DNA from: an uncultured Eubacteriales bacterium
GTDB taxonomy: Bacteria; Bacillota; Clostridia; Oscillospirales; CAG-272
Length of the DNA: 64,000 bases
Direction: 5' to 3'
NCBI GenBank assembly: GCA_905201895.1
Contig: CAJKPX010000002.1
Span: forward strand, 1 to 64,000
A program made the translations under genes and the position numbers. Position 1 is the stretch's first letter. Every line of letters begins with the position of its first letter. Positions 50,543 through 60,257 of this stretch are shown piece by piece. The notes beneath the pieces were generated by a model that was not told where the DNA came from, did no database searches, and worked only from the letters and a program-made list of their open reading frames with translations.

Positions 50543-53500
50543 ATGAAAATGAAACGGTTTCATTGGCTTTTTTCAATCTTAATCGCTCTGCTTCTCTCTG
50601 CACTTCTGATTCCCGTCTCCGCAGAGGTTGCCTTTTCAAAAGACAATCAAGGAGACAGCCAAAGCGTTTTTATTGCCGGAAACCCCGATCTGTATCCCAT
50701 TGAATATTTCAATCCCAAAACGCAGCGATACGAGGGCGTTATGCCGCTCCTTTTTGAGCGCATTTCGGAAGCAAGCGGCATCAATTTTACGTATATCTAT
50801 GCATCCGGCGAAAACCAGCAGCAGTACCTGGCAAAAAACGGACAGGTGGATATCGTTTCCGCCTATGTCAATGAGCAAATTTCCACGGAGTATGTTCCGG
50901 AGGAGAGCGCTTTGCTGACTTTTTCTTATCAAGGCAACCGTCAAACTGTGGTGATTGGCTTTACCTCGGTTTGCGATGATACTGTCAAGCAAACAATACT
51001 TGACTATCTGGAAGCAATGAGTGAGGAAGAGCTGACAAGTCTCACAGTCACCTACGTCATGACACACGAAAAGGAAGGCACGATGCCCCCTTGGATATGG
51101 ATATCCGTGACCGTTGCGGCGCTGATATGTGTTTTATTTTTGCTGCTTCTGCTTCGGAGAAATCGGAAACAAGCTCTTTTCCAAAAAAACTATGACCCCG
51201 TAACCGGACTCTACAACAAGAGCTATTTGGATGTCATTTTGGGATCCTTGATCCACGATTTTCTTCGGAAACGCTACTATGCAATTTGTATTTCGGCAAA
51301 TTACGAGGCTCTGCTCAAATACTACGGAAGAGAACAAGCCCATTCGTTGGCAGATTACATAGCACGCGTTTTACAAAGCGAAACGCATGAAGATGAATTC
51401 AGCGTGCACATGGATGACAACATGATGTTCCTTTGGTTGATACAAGCCTCCACCCCGGAGCAAGCAAGAGAACGTGTCTCCAATATCCTCGAAAAAATAA
51501 ACCGTGAAAACGAAATTCTTAACGAGGATTATCGCATCACGATCTCGGCAGGATGCTACGGGCTTTCACAAGCACGTGAAAACGGAGAACGTGTCCTTAA
51601 AATTGCAAAAGCAGCCTATAACCACGCTGAAGAAAATGCACTCCTCTATTTCTTTGTCGATCCAACCTTTGTTAAAATGGTAGACCGCAAGGCACTTTTA
51701 CAAAAGGAAACCGTGCAGGCGGTCAAAAAAGAACAGATCCTGTTCTATCTGCAGTACATCGTCGATATCCAAAACAATCGCATTGTGGGTGCCGAGGCAC
51801 TTTCCCGTTGGGAGCATCCGCGAGAGGGACTTCTCTTCCCCGGCGTCTATATCAGATTGATGCGGCACGCCAAAAACATCCATCTGCTGGATTTTTATAT
51901 GTTCGAGAAATGCTGTCAACAGCTACAACGCTGGAATACAGAAGAAACGAAGGATTTATTGCTTTCCTGTAATTTTGACCGACAGACTGCGGCACGCGAT
52001 GACTTTTATGAGCAGATCATGGACATTTCCGAACGGTACGGAATCGACCGCAAGCGTGTCGTTTTGGAAATCACCGAGGAAACGTTTGTTTATAACAAAG
52101 AAAACGTTATACGAAACACCAAGCTGCTGCGAGAGGCTTCCTTCCGCGTGGCACTTGATGATTTTGGAAATGGAAGCTCATCCTTCCAAAATTTGATTGA
52201 ATATCACGTTTCCTACTTGAAATTGGACCGTGTCTTTGTTGATCTCATGAAAACCGAGCAGGGTGAAATGCTTGTTCGCGGAATTATAAAGGCATCTCAC
52301 GAGCTTGGTTTGCCGGTCCTGCAAGAAGGAATTGAATCATGGGAGCTGCTCGAGAAATGCAAAGCCTTGGGAATTGATATGGTACAGGGATTTGTCTTCT
52401 CCCGTGTGATCCCTTGCATAGAGGGAGACCGTGTCCGACGGCGCTTGCTGACGCGACTGGCAGAAGGCGCACCGCCCGATGGATTACAAACCTATGCAGA
52501 CGTGAACCCCGATGCCGAGGAGGACAATGTATACGAGGACGACGAGGAAGGAAATCCCTTTGGAACACGTTACCGCTGGAGCTTCCTTGCACGATTGCAC
52601 CGTGCCCCCGAGGACATCGCTTCCTACTATTCGGATCTGAAAAACGCCTTTTTGAAATACAAAAAGGTACGAACCCGAATCAGCTGGAGCCATGACACCA
52701 TCAGCTACAAGCACTCCCCCGTGGCAAAAATTGTCATGCGCCAAAAATCAATACTTCTTTACCTTGCCCTTGACCCATCGGATTTTGAGGAAAGCAAATA
52801 TTTCTTTGTGGATGCATCTGAAAAGAAGAAATATGCGCAGGTACCGCTTCGGCTGAAAATTCGCGGTAGCCGTGGCTTCAAGCACGCGCTGGAGCTTGTA
52901 GAGGAGCTTGCCAAGCGTTTGGAATGGAAAGAAAAAACCGACTTTACCGCAACGGATTACACCCTTCCGCTCAAATCGGTGGAGGAATTGATTGAAGAAA
53001 AGCTGATCAAGATCAACGGTCACGCAATCAATACCGACGCTCTTACAAATCCATTAGGCACCGTGCAAAATGATTCGGAGGGAGCTTCTTGCGAGCCATC
53101 GAATTGTTCAATTTCCGAAACGATTACAGAAACACCAACTAACGAGGAGACACATATGGAAAACAACAACACAATCACGCAAAACCTTGCTGAATTCATC
53201 TATGACACCTATTATCGCTGGAGCTTTACCGGTCGATTGCATCAAGCGCCGGAATCTGTTGCAGCATATTATAACGAGATCAAAAATGCATTCCTGCGCT
53301 ACAAAAAGGTAAAATCACGCACCAGCTGGAGCTGCGATACCATCACCTATGGCAAGGAACAGCTTGCAAAGTTTGTTTTGACGCAAAAAACATTATACGT
53401 TTACCTTGCACTTTCTCCAAAGGATCTGGAGGGAACAAAATATTTCTTCACAGATGAATCAGGCATAAAAAAATATGAAAGAGTTCCGCTTCGCGTACGC

Positions 53501-54148
53501 GTTCGCAGTGAGCGCGGAGTGAAATATACCATTGAACTGATTGAAAAAATCGCCGAATCGAAGGGACTGCAGCTTGTTAAAAACTTTGAGGCAACCGATT
53601 ATTCCCTTCCCTACGAGAGCGTAGAAACACTCCTGGAGCGTCAACTGATTAAAAAGATTGATGTGTCGAAGTCAAACGCCGACTCCGAGCTTGCGGACAA
53701 TGAAGAAACGGTGGCAGACCCCGCGCTTGACGGCGGCGAGGAGACCGTGGCGGCATCTGTTATTCTGGAAGAGCCTGTGATGGAATCCGCCCCCGCTGAA
53801 GATGTGCCTGTTATGGAAGTGGCTATTGCCGCGGAATCAATTGCTGAAGAACCCGTTGTGGCAGATCCCCCTGTCAAGGAGACTATCACCGAGGATGTAG
53901 CGGTTGAAGCCCCCACCGTTGATGAAAGCACAACCAAGACTGTGACAACGATTGAACAGACTCCCGCAGAAGAAATCCAAAATGAAAATTTGATTGAAGC
54001 AGAAAGCATTCATGTTGACTTCTTGCAAAAGATTTGCCAACAGTTTGATGCGGACGAATTAAACGCTCACGTCAAGGTAATCTACAAAAAGAAAAAAGAG
54101 AAAAAGACCAGTATTTTTGACATCGTGATGAAGAAAAATCGTTCTTAA
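50543..54148 (+). CDS. Sensor with degenerate GGDEF, active-type EAL and duplicated C-terminal domain
   Basis: The protein has 1201 aa. Signal peptide (1-27), an SBP-like periplasmic domain (about 40-170), transmembrane helix (about 183-206), degenerate GGDEF (about 210-365, with DDNMM near residue 290 in place of GGDEF), then an EAL domain (about 385-630). The EAL domain keeps AEALSRW (415), LEITEE, DDFGNG, KLDR and QEGIES, so c-di-GMP hydrolysis is likely. After it come two copies of an unknown domain of about 130 residues (675-800 and 890-1015; both have YRWSFxxRLHxAPExxAxYY and KYFFxDxSxxKKYxxVPLR). A repetitive Glu/Val/Pro/Ala-rich tail (1020-1160) and a basic end follow. Confidence 0.85.
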   Translation: MKMKRFHWLFSILIALLLSALLIPVSAEVAFSKDNQGDSQSVFIAGNPDLYPIEYFNPKTQRYEGVMPLLFERISEASGINFTYIYASGENQQQYLAKNGQVDIVSAYVNEQISTEYVPEESALLTFSYQGNRQTVVIGFTSVCDDTVKQTILDYLEAMSEEELTSLTVTYVMTHEKEGTMPPWIWISVTVAALICVLFLLLLLRRNRKQALFQKNYDPVTGLYNKSYLDVILGSLIHDFLRKRYYAICISANYEALLKYYGREQAHSLADYIARVLQSETHEDEFSVHMDDNMMFLWLIQASTPEQARERVSNILEKINRENEILNEDYRITISAGCYGLSQARENGERVLKIAKAAYNHAEENALLYFFVDPTFVKMVDRKALLQKETVQAVKKEQILFYLQYIVDIQNNRIVGAEALSRWEHPREGLLFPGVYIRLMRHAKNIHLLDFYMFEKCCQQLQRWNTEETKDLLLSCNFDRQTAARDDFYEQIMDISERYGIDRKRVVLEITEETFVYNKENVIRNTKLLREASFRVALDDFGNGSSSFQNLIEYHVSYLKLDRVFVDLMKTEQGEMLVRGIIKASHELGLPVLQEGIESWELLEKCKALGIDMVQGFVFSRVIPCIEGDRVRRRLLTRLAEGAPPDGLQTYADVNPDAEEDNVYEDDEEGNPFGTRYRWSFLARLHRAPEDIASYYSDLKNAFLKYKKVRTRISWSHDTISYKHSPVAKIVMRQKSILLYLALDPSDFEESKYFFVDASEKKKYAQVPLRLKIRGSRGFKHALELVEELAKRLEWKEKTDFTATDYTLPLKSVEELIEEKLIKINGHAINTDALTNPLGTVQNDSEGASCEPSNCSISETITETPTNEETHMENNNTITQNLAEFIYDTYYRWSFTGRLHQAPESVAAYYNEIKNAFLRYKKVKSRTSWSCDTITYGKEQLAKFVLTQKTLYVYLALSPKDLEGTKYFFTDESGIKKYERVPLRVRVRSERGVKYTIELIEKIAESKGLQLVKNFEATDYSLPYESVETLLERQLIKKIDVSKSNADSELADNEETVADPALDGGEETVAASVILEEPVMESAPAEDVPVMEVAIAAESIAEEPVVADPPVKETITEDVAVEAPTVDESTTKTVTTIEQTPAEEIQNENLIEAESIHVDFLQKICQQFDADELNAHVKVIYKKKKEKKTSIFDIVMKKNRS

Positions 54149-54196
54149 CCCCCGTACAGTATCATATCCAAGGAATCAAGGGAGCGTGATTTCATC

Positions 54197-55462
54197 TTGA
54201 CGAAAAAATTTTTGCTGATCTTTGTTTGCTTGGCTTTGCTGCAAACCATCCTCGGCTGTACTCCATCCTCTGCCCCGAACGAAAATAAAGGAACGCAATC
54301 ACCGGAAAGTACTGAATGCCAATCAACAGAAGAAACTACCCAGCCCTCTTTTGAAGAAGAAACGGCTGCAAAGGCCATTTGGCAGGATCCTAACAATGTT
54401 GTTCTCCTTTGGAACAGCAGTGACAATTATGAATATAGCATCTATCGAAGCAGCAATTCAAACAATGGATTTGAATACATTGGAAGATCCATAACAGGAT
54501 CATACCGAGATGCGACAGCAAAGTATCCAAATGCGTACTATTACAAAATAAAAGCGAAAAATCTGAAAACAAAACAGGTTACCGAATTTGATCCCATCTG
54601 TGCTGTTGTTGCTCCGAACGAGGTAGACTCTGTAAGCGTAATTATGTATCATAATTTCGTCAGTGAGGAGGATATCAAAAACGGAATTGAATTTGAAGAA
54701 TATTCAATTTCTCCAAATGACTTTGAGCAGGACTTGATTTGGCTTAAAGAGAACGGATACGTTACCATCACCTCTGCCGAGCTTCTGTATTTTTTGGAGA
54801 ACAAAGAACCGATCCCCCATAAAGCTGTGATTTTGTCTATTGATGACGGCTCATGGGGAGTGTATACCAACGCCTGGCCACTATTGAAGAAATACGGAAT
54901 GAAGGCAGATTTCAACGTGATCGGTGAGCAAATTGACGCCACTTGGGAAAGACTGCATTCAGGCGGAACACGAGATGGTGAGCCTGCACCTTTTTGCACG
55001 TGGGAGGAGTTGATCGAAATGCAAACAAGCGGTGAGATCAACATTTGCTCTCACACATACGGCATGCACGTATACAATAAGGAAAAGCGCGTGGGTATGA
55101 GTATGATGGAAAACGAGTCCCCTGAAGAATTTGCAAAAGCGGTAAAAAAAGACTATAATTTAGCTTTGCGTTGTATCGAAGGGTGGCTCGGAAGCATGAC
55201 GGAAACAGTTGCTTACCCCTACTCCAAAAGAAGTGCCGTTGGAGATCAAATCGTTTTGGAAAGCACAGGATACAAAATTCTGATGGCAGGTGACGGTGCG
55301 AGAGGTACCGCAGGAAATCATTTTGTCAGAGGCTGTGATTTTTCCAATCAGTTGACACTCATGAGCAGGCCATGCAGAATGAACGGCACGCCTATCAGCG
55401 TTTACCTTGAGCGAATTCAAGAAAAAGATGCAGGCAACGGTATAAACGGTTCTGCACAATAA
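54197..55462 (+). CDS. Polysaccharide deacetylase lipoprotein (NodB domain)
   Basis: The protein has 421 aa. The start appears to be TTG 54197 after GGGAG; a signal peptide with lipobox ILGC follows. A fibronectin-like domain (about 60-130: VVLLWNSSDNYEYSIYRSSN) precedes the NodB domain: SVIMYHNF, LSIDDGSW (the T/SxDD motif with metal Asp, residues 213-215), ICSHTYGMH (HxxxH-type metal site, about 284-290) and AYPYSKR. It should remove acetyl groups from the GT2 product or from peptidoglycan, on the outside of the membrane. Closest relatives are PgaB/IcaB-type enzymes. Confidence 0.85.
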   Translation: MTKKFLLIFVCLALLQTILGCTPSSAPNENKGTQSPESTECQSTEETTQPSFEEETAAKAIWQDPNNVVLLWNSSDNYEYSIYRSSNSNNGFEYIGRSITGSYRDATAKYPNAYYYKIKAKNLKTKQVTEFDPICAVVAPNEVDSVSVIMYHNFVSEEDIKNGIEFEEYSISPNDFEQDLIWLKENGYVTITSAELLYFLENKEPIPHKAVILSIDDGSWGVYTNAWPLLKKYGMKADFNVIGEQIDATWERLHSGGTRDGEPAPFCTWEELIEMQTSGEINICSHTYGMHVYNKEKRVGMSMMENESPEEFAKAVKKDYNLALRCIEGWLGSMTETVAYPYSKRSAVGDQIVLESTGYKILMAGDGARGTAGNHFVRGCDFSNQLTLMSRPCRMNGTPISVYLERIQEKDAGNGINGSAQ

Positions 55463-55612
55463 GCATCATAAAGATGTGTGGAACCTATCAGACAAAGCTG
55501 ATTCACTACTCAGCGGAGTCTTAAAACAAACGTGAGTGATCCACTCATTATATCATATTGGACGGGAATAATCCCCTCCTTGTTTCAACCACACGCCAAA
55601 GGAGAATAAAAC

Positions 55613-57190
55613 ATGAAAGAGCGCTCTTTACAATTTAGAGTTCTTATGACTGTGATGTCTGCAATACTGACTGTCACGATTTTTATTGGCGGAACCAGCA
55701 TTTATGAGGTAGACAACTATATTCAAAGCCAAACAAAAAGTCTTGTTGAAATCACATGCAAAAACGAAGCAACAAAAATTAACAACATTTTCAGGGATAT
55801 GGAAAAATCGGTTAGTATTATGGAAACCTACGTGCTCTCTTTTTTTGAGAGTGCGGCAGATGTCCAAAATCGGGATAAGCAAAATGAAGCAATTCAATTT
55901 GCAGATAAAATGTTTGTTAACGTTGCAAAGAACTCCGAGAATACAATTGCCTATTATTTACGCTTAGATTCCACCATATCGAGCAATACAGCCGGTGTGT
56001 TTTTCAGCAAAATAGACGGCGGTGACGAATATATCCGTTTTGAACCCACAGATATATCTCTTTACGACAAGGATGACACCGAGCATGTTGGATGGTATTG
56101 GCAGCCATATGAGGCGGGTAAACCAATTTGGCTGGCACCCTACCACAATCAAAACAACAACGTCCTGATGATCTCCTACGTGGTTCCCCTATATTACGAA
56201 AATACGTTTATCGGTGTCGTGGGAATGGATTTTGATTATTCGGTTTTAACCGATACCATTCATAAAATCAAAATTTTTGAAAACGGCTTTGCACACCTTG
56301 AGCTTGACAACGTTGTAATACATGACGGCAGCAAAAATGCCGTCGGTGCAAATATTATAAGCAACACGGAAGATTATTTAAGGATATCGGAGGAGTTGGT
56401 AAACGGAATGAAGCTTGTGCTCTCCGCCAGCTATGACGATATCAGACATATTCGATATGAGATCGTTTACAAACTTCTGTTTATCGTGCTTTTGTTTGCA
56501 CTTGTGTTTTCTTTTCTTGTGATTTTTATGGTCAAAAAGATCGCCAAGCCCCTGAAGGAGCTGACCGATGCCGCGACCAAGCTTTCAAACGGAGATTATA
56601 ACATTGAAATTGCGCGCAGCAATATCCTTGAGATCAATTTGCTCAGCTCCGCATTTGAAAAAATGATTATGAATTTGCGCGAGCACAAAAATCTCCAGCA
56701 CCGCCTGGCACACCGCGACTCGTTGACAGGATTGAGAAATACCACCTCCTACAAAGGATGGGTAGTTGATTTTGATAAAAAGATCAAGGAAGGCGAAGTT
56801 GCATTCGGTGTTACCGTTCTTGATATCAACTACCTCAAGGAGGTCAACGATACGTACGGTCACAGCGTTGGAAATGAGCTTATTGTAACTGCTTCCCGCA
56901 TTATTTCCGACACATTCAAGAGAAGCCCTGTTTTCAGAATAGGCGGAGATGAGTTTCTGGTCATTCTCCAAAACAGAGATCTGGCAGATCGGGAAAAGTT
57001 GTTTGCAAACCTTGATGCGGAATGTGCGATGACCTATATCGATAAGGACAACGTAAAATTTCCCGTAAGCATTGCGAAAGGCTTTTCCGCATTTGATCCC
57101 GAAAAAGATACGCAATTCTCAGATGTATTTGAGCGCGCTGATAGCGACATGTACAAAAACAAAAGGATCATGAAGATTTCAAACAACTAA
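55613..57190 (+). CDS. Membrane diguanylate cyclase (dCache-HAMP-GGDEF)
   Basis: The protein has 525 aa: N-terminal transmembrane helix (about 12-32), dCache-type sensor (about 35-280, with VGWYWQPYEAGKPIW and VVPLYYENTFIGVVGMDFD), second helix (about 282-305), HAMP (305-360) and an intact GGDEF domain (about 365-525; FRIGGDEFLVIL at 442-448). It should make c-di-GMP on a ligand signal, opposing the EAL protein upstream. The RxxD inhibitory site was not seen. The 150-bp gap upstream contains a 6-bp hairpin (TGAGTG/CACTCA) but no sure promoter. It is followed by a strong terminator. Confidence 0.88.
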   Translation: MKERSLQFRVLMTVMSAILTVTIFIGGTSIYEVDNYIQSQTKSLVEITCKNEATKINNIFRDMEKSVSIMETYVLSFFESAADVQNRDKQNEAIQFADKMFVNVAKNSENTIAYYLRLDSTISSNTAGVFFSKIDGGDEYIRFEPTDISLYDKDDTEHVGWYWQPYEAGKPIWLAPYHNQNNNVLMISYVVPLYYENTFIGVVGMDFDYSVLTDTIHKIKIFENGFAHLELDNVVIHDGSKNAVGANIISNTEDYLRISEELVNGMKLVLSASYDDIRHIRYEIVYKLLFIVLLFALVFSFLVIFMVKKIAKPLKELTDAATKLSNGDYNIEIARSNILEINLLSSAFEKMIMNLREHKNLQHRLAHRDSLTGLRNTTSYKGWVVDFDKKIKEGEVAFGVTVLDINYLKEVNDTYGHSVGNELIVTASRIISDTFKRSPVFRIGGDEFLVILQNRDLADREKLFANLDAECAMTYIDKDNVKFPVSIAKGFSAFDPEKDTQFSDVFERADSDMYKNKRIMKISNN

Positions 57191-57211
57191 AAAATACGAG
57201 AACCGTATTTT

Positions 57212-57255
57212 GATATGCACCTCAAAATCAACTGCTTGAGGTGCATATCTTTTTT
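57212..57255 (+). terminator. Intrinsic terminator after the diguanylate cyclase
   Basis: Perfect 14-bp stem (57212-57225 with 57236-57249), 10-base loop and TTTTTT (57250-57255). Ends the plus-strand polysaccharide region; the next gene is convergent. Confidence 0.9.
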
Positions 57256-57315
57256 AGCTCCCGTATTTTCTGAAAAAGGGGCGAAGAACATTCTCCGCCC
57301 CCTTGTTGTATGTAG

Positions 57316-58539
57316 TTATCTTCCCAGCTTTGCTTTGAGCGAGGCTACCTCATCTGCCGTGAGACCTGCATCTTCGATAAGAAAGGCTTCGGCTTCTGCG
57401 GCAAGATTTGCCTTGTAAACGTCATCCACCTTGAAGGTTGTTCCCAGCACCTTGATGAGGTTGTTATTGACAACGGCAGTGTATTTTTCACTACCCTCCT
57501 CAACGCCGTAATAGTTGTAGTAGGTGATCATATAATCGTCTATCACCTCGTCCAAGGTTGCCCCCATAAGACATTCAAGCAGAGCGCTTACAATGCCTGC
57601 ACGGTCCTTTCCTTCGTTGCAATGGATCAAATACGGCCCATCGTTTTGAATGATAAAGCGCATACCTTCTGCCAAGCCGTTCAAGGTTGCTTCGGATAGA
57701 AAGTCCATTCCCAAATTTACGTAGGCTACCTGACAGGTGCTGTAATAGGAGTTCTCTGTGCCCCCATGGGTATTGGAGGGATCAGCTAAATTTACAACGG
57801 TGATAATGCCTGCTTTCTCAACCGCCTTGTCTGCATAGGTGTTGCGTCCAAGCGCGGGGTTGATGGGAGAAGATGAGCGATACAACAAGCCCTCACCCAT
57901 GCCGGTGGTTTCGATCACACGGAAGTTTGCAAAGGCTTCGTCACTGAGGTGGGAATAATCGGCACGCTCATTGGTGCGAACCAACTGACGGATGAGCCAC
58001 TCGTCACGGTAGCCGCCTTCTTCCTTCATGGTAATCGTAATTTCAACGGGAGATTCCATCAGATAATCCCAACGATATCCCGGCTCTTGGTCTATCGCAG
58101 TCTTTTTGGCAATACCGGCGGTGGTAGCAAAATCTCCCATATTGATAGCGAGAACGACACCGTCTGTCGCACCGGTTGCACGCAAAACAACTTCACCGTT
58201 ATCTACATCACTGTAACTTGTGCCAAGCGGAACATTCCACGTTTTTTCTCCAATCGCAATCTCTACAATATCGCCGTGCTCAAAGCCTTCGTCATAAAGG
58301 TCTGCACCGTACATGTACAAGATCAAATTGCCGTGCTTGGCAATCTCATAGATTGTGGTCGTTATTTGAATGGGTTCAGTAGCTGTGGAATTATCGGTGG
58401 TACTATCGGTGTAATCGGTATGATCGGAGTTGCCGCCGTTGTCTACCGTGCCGTCGGGTTTATTGCAACCAGCGAACGCTGTCAGTAGCATAACCAAGAC
58501 AAGCACCAATACGGATAAACGGAAAAATGTCTTTTTCAT
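57316..58539 (-). CDS. Lipoprotein: SAM-hydrolase-like barrel fused to tyrosine-phosphatase-like domain
   Basis: The protein has 407 aa. Lipobox FAGC is followed by a Thr/Asp-rich linker. The domain at about 60-170 (HGDIVEIAIG, VPLGTSYSDVDNGEVVL, AINMGDFA) resembles the C-terminal beta-barrel of SAM hydroxide adenosyltransferases. The C-terminal half is a cysteine phosphatase of the Y_phosphatase3 type: HCNEGKDRAG (about 305-314) is the Cx5R P-loop, with Ala in place of the usual T/S after Arg. It should act on phosphoprotein or phosphoinositide-like substrate outside the membrane; it could counter the CotH kinase, which is speculation. Under promoter P4. Confidence 0.8.
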   Translation of the reverse strand: MKKTFFRLSVLVLVLVMLLTAFAGCNKPDGTVDNGGNSDHTDYTDSTTDNSTATEPIQITTTIYEIAKHGNLILYMYGADLYDEGFEHGDIVEIAIGEKTWNVPLGTSYSDVDNGEVVLRATGATDGVVLAINMGDFATTAGIAKKTAIDQEPGYRWDYLMESPVEITITMKEEGGYRDEWLIRQLVRTNERADYSHLSDEAFANFRVIETTGMGEGLLYRSSSPINPALGRNTYADKAVEKAGIITVVNLADPSNTHGGTENSYYSTCQVAYVNLGMDFLSEATLNGLAEGMRFIIQNDGPYLIHCNEGKDRAGIVSALLECLMGATLDEVIDDYMITYYNYYGVEEGSEKYTAVVNNNLIKVLGTTFKVDDVYKANLAAEAEAFLIEDAGLTADEVASLKAKLGR

Positions 58540-58594
58540 TTGGGATACTCTTTCTGAATACGCTTTTCGTATTCTGTTTTATTATAACACAGTT

Positions 58595-58630
58595 ATTGTA
58601 ACATAGCGGACGTTACAAATGTGTTACAAA
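58595..58630 (-). promoter_or_regulatory. WalR-like box plus -10, promoter P4
   Basis: Minus-strand box TTTGTAACACATTTGTAACG (58630-58611), 3 bp (TCC), 7 bp and TACAAT (58600-58595), same spacing as P1. A second TATAAT (58586-58581) lies 8 bp downstream but would not fit the box spacing. Drives the phosphatase lipoprotein gene. Confidence 0.7.
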
Positions 58631-58649
58631 TTGCCCCCAAAACAATTCA

Positions 58650-58678
58650 AAAAGGTGCAGATTTTTTCTGCACCTTTT
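58650..58678 (-). terminator. Intrinsic terminator of beta-helix gene 2
   Basis: A 12-bp stem (58650-58661 with 58667-58678) and five-T loop; the core GTGCAGATTTTTTCTGCAC is the same as that after beta-helix gene 1. The T-run on the minus strand is short (TTTT). It lies between the gene and the P4 box, as its counterpart lies next to P1. Confidence 0.75.
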
Positions 58679-58692
58679 CGGGGGTAAATTGA

Positions 58693-60198
58693 TTATTTGT
58701 TGTCCTCTGCCTGCTCTGTTGCAATTACGGGAGCAGTCTTCTTTTTTCTCGCGGTAACATTCACAACGATAGACGCAACCGAGGCGATAAGTGCTACAAA
58801 CGCAACGATCAACGCCAGCGAACCTTCGCCGAAAATGGAACCGGTACCGCTATTTTCGATTTGAACGCTGTTACGGTCATTATAGGTAGAATTACCCATA
58901 TCACAGTTGATAAAGGTTGGACCCTTGCCGGCAGCATTTAATTTAAAGGTGTAATTACCATTCCTGAGCGTACCGGTATTGTTGTTAAAGACACAATCGG
59001 TAAAGATTGTTTTATCGGAAGTGCCACAATAAAGGACGTTCGCTTGATTGTCGATAAAACGGGATTGGGTAACCGTGATACTATTATTACCGAGATCAAG
59101 GATATGACCTACGTTGTTTTGGGTAAAAGTACAGTTGTCAATAGAAAGCTGAAGAGTGGCGCCGAAAGAATAATCCGCTTCGATCACACTGTTTGACGTA
59201 CCATCGTATAGGTCTATGAGAGTACCGTTTTCGATAAAGTCGGTTTCCTTAATTAACATATCTCCGCCTTTAACAGCAATGACGGAATCTGCTCCCACCG
59301 TTCCGTCAGCCTCTTTCTCCTTACCGTTGCCGACAACCTTACACTTGTTCATCGTAACATAGCTATCATAGGCATACAAAGCCGCACCGCTACCACTGTT
59401 ATACGTAAATTGGTTGCCCTCGAAAAGCACGTTATCGAATCTTGCCGTGCTATCCTCAATATAAATTCCTCCACCAAATACATAGATGCCTAAAGGGTCG
59501 AAACGGTAAGAGTTGTTCTTATTGTTAATAAAGCCGCCGCCGTTCATGGTGAACTTTGCGCCGTCATAAACAGCAATGCCGGCACCGTAATCCCCGTCTG
59601 CAACGTTGTTCACGATTTTTACGTTATTGAGCGTTACCTTTGCATCGTCCTGAATGTAAATACCGCCTGCGCCGCCGTCGTTGTTACCGCCGGTGATGGT
59701 GCCAAACGTAGCGTTGGTAACGTCAGCTCTTGCGATTACATCGCCGTACTTACCGCCGTTGATAATCACGTCTGCTTTTTCGTCAAGGTAGATGACCTCG
59801 CCGTCAAATCGGTTTCTGTCCCCAAGACCGCGGTTTATTGTGTGGCCGTTCATGTTGAGCATCACTCTTGCTTTTTCGGGGATATAGATGGTGTCTTCCC
59901 GGAAGCCTACGCCGTCATCGTCGCCGAACACACCCGCCTCGGTTGCCTTCCAGTCGGCAAGAAGATCAACCACGATACGGTCATATTGATTATTGTCCAA
60001 ATATTTACTGTCCTTGGCTTTCTCCATAGCGAAGTTCCAGCCTGCTTCAAAAGAAGTGTAGTCCTCGATCTTAACAGACGTGCCGTCCTTTGCCAGACCG
60101 CTGACAGTAAGTACTGCGCCATCTGCGGCAAATGTAGTCACACAAAGTGTGCTTGCGATCAGACAAATCGTCATAAGAATTGCTAAAATTCTCTTCAT
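58693..60198 (-). CDS. Right-handed beta-helix surface protein 2
   Basis: The protein has 501 aa, paralogous end to end with the 510-aa protein at 40943-42475: signal peptide (TFA cleavage, about residue 24), conserved VDLLADW and MNGHTINRGL, a beta-helix of short Asn/Gly-rich turns (about 110-430), a hydrophobic anchor (about 460-485) and a charged tail. The two genes bracket the polysaccharide operon. Function could be polysaccharide binding, adhesion or wall attachment; no catalytic site was recognised. Confidence 0.8.
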   Translation of the reverse strand: MKRILAILMTICLIASTLCVTTFAADGAVLTVSGLAKDGTSVKIEDYTSFEAGWNFAMEKAKDSKYLDNNQYDRIVVDLLADWKATEAGVFGDDDGVGFREDTIYIPEKARVMLNMNGHTINRGLGDRNRFDGEVIYLDEKADVIINGGKYGDVIARADVTNATFGTITGGNNDGGAGGIYIQDDAKVTLNNVKIVNNVADGDYGAGIAVYDGAKFTMNGGGFINNKNNSYRFDPLGIYVFGGGIYIEDSTARFDNVLFEGNQFTYNSGSGAALYAYDSYVTMNKCKVVGNGKEKEADGTVGADSVIAVKGGDMLIKETDFIENGTLIDLYDGTSNSVIEADYSFGATLQLSIDNCTFTQNNVGHILDLGNNSITVTQSRFIDNQANVLYCGTSDKTIFTDCVFNNNTGTLRNGNYTFKLNAAGKGPTFINCDMGNSTYNDRNSVQIENSGTGSIFGEGSLALIVAFVALIASVASIVVNVTARKKKTAPVIATEQAEDNK

Positions 60199-60257
60199 AG
60201 GTAAATTTCCTTTCTGTTTTCGGTACTGATAATACCATTTTGGGTGATCGTAGCATC

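Noticed and set aside
55463..55612. c-di-GMP riboswitch before the diguanylate cyclase
   Set aside because: No GEMM-type conserved core was seen; only a 6-bp hairpin and AT-rich sequence are present.
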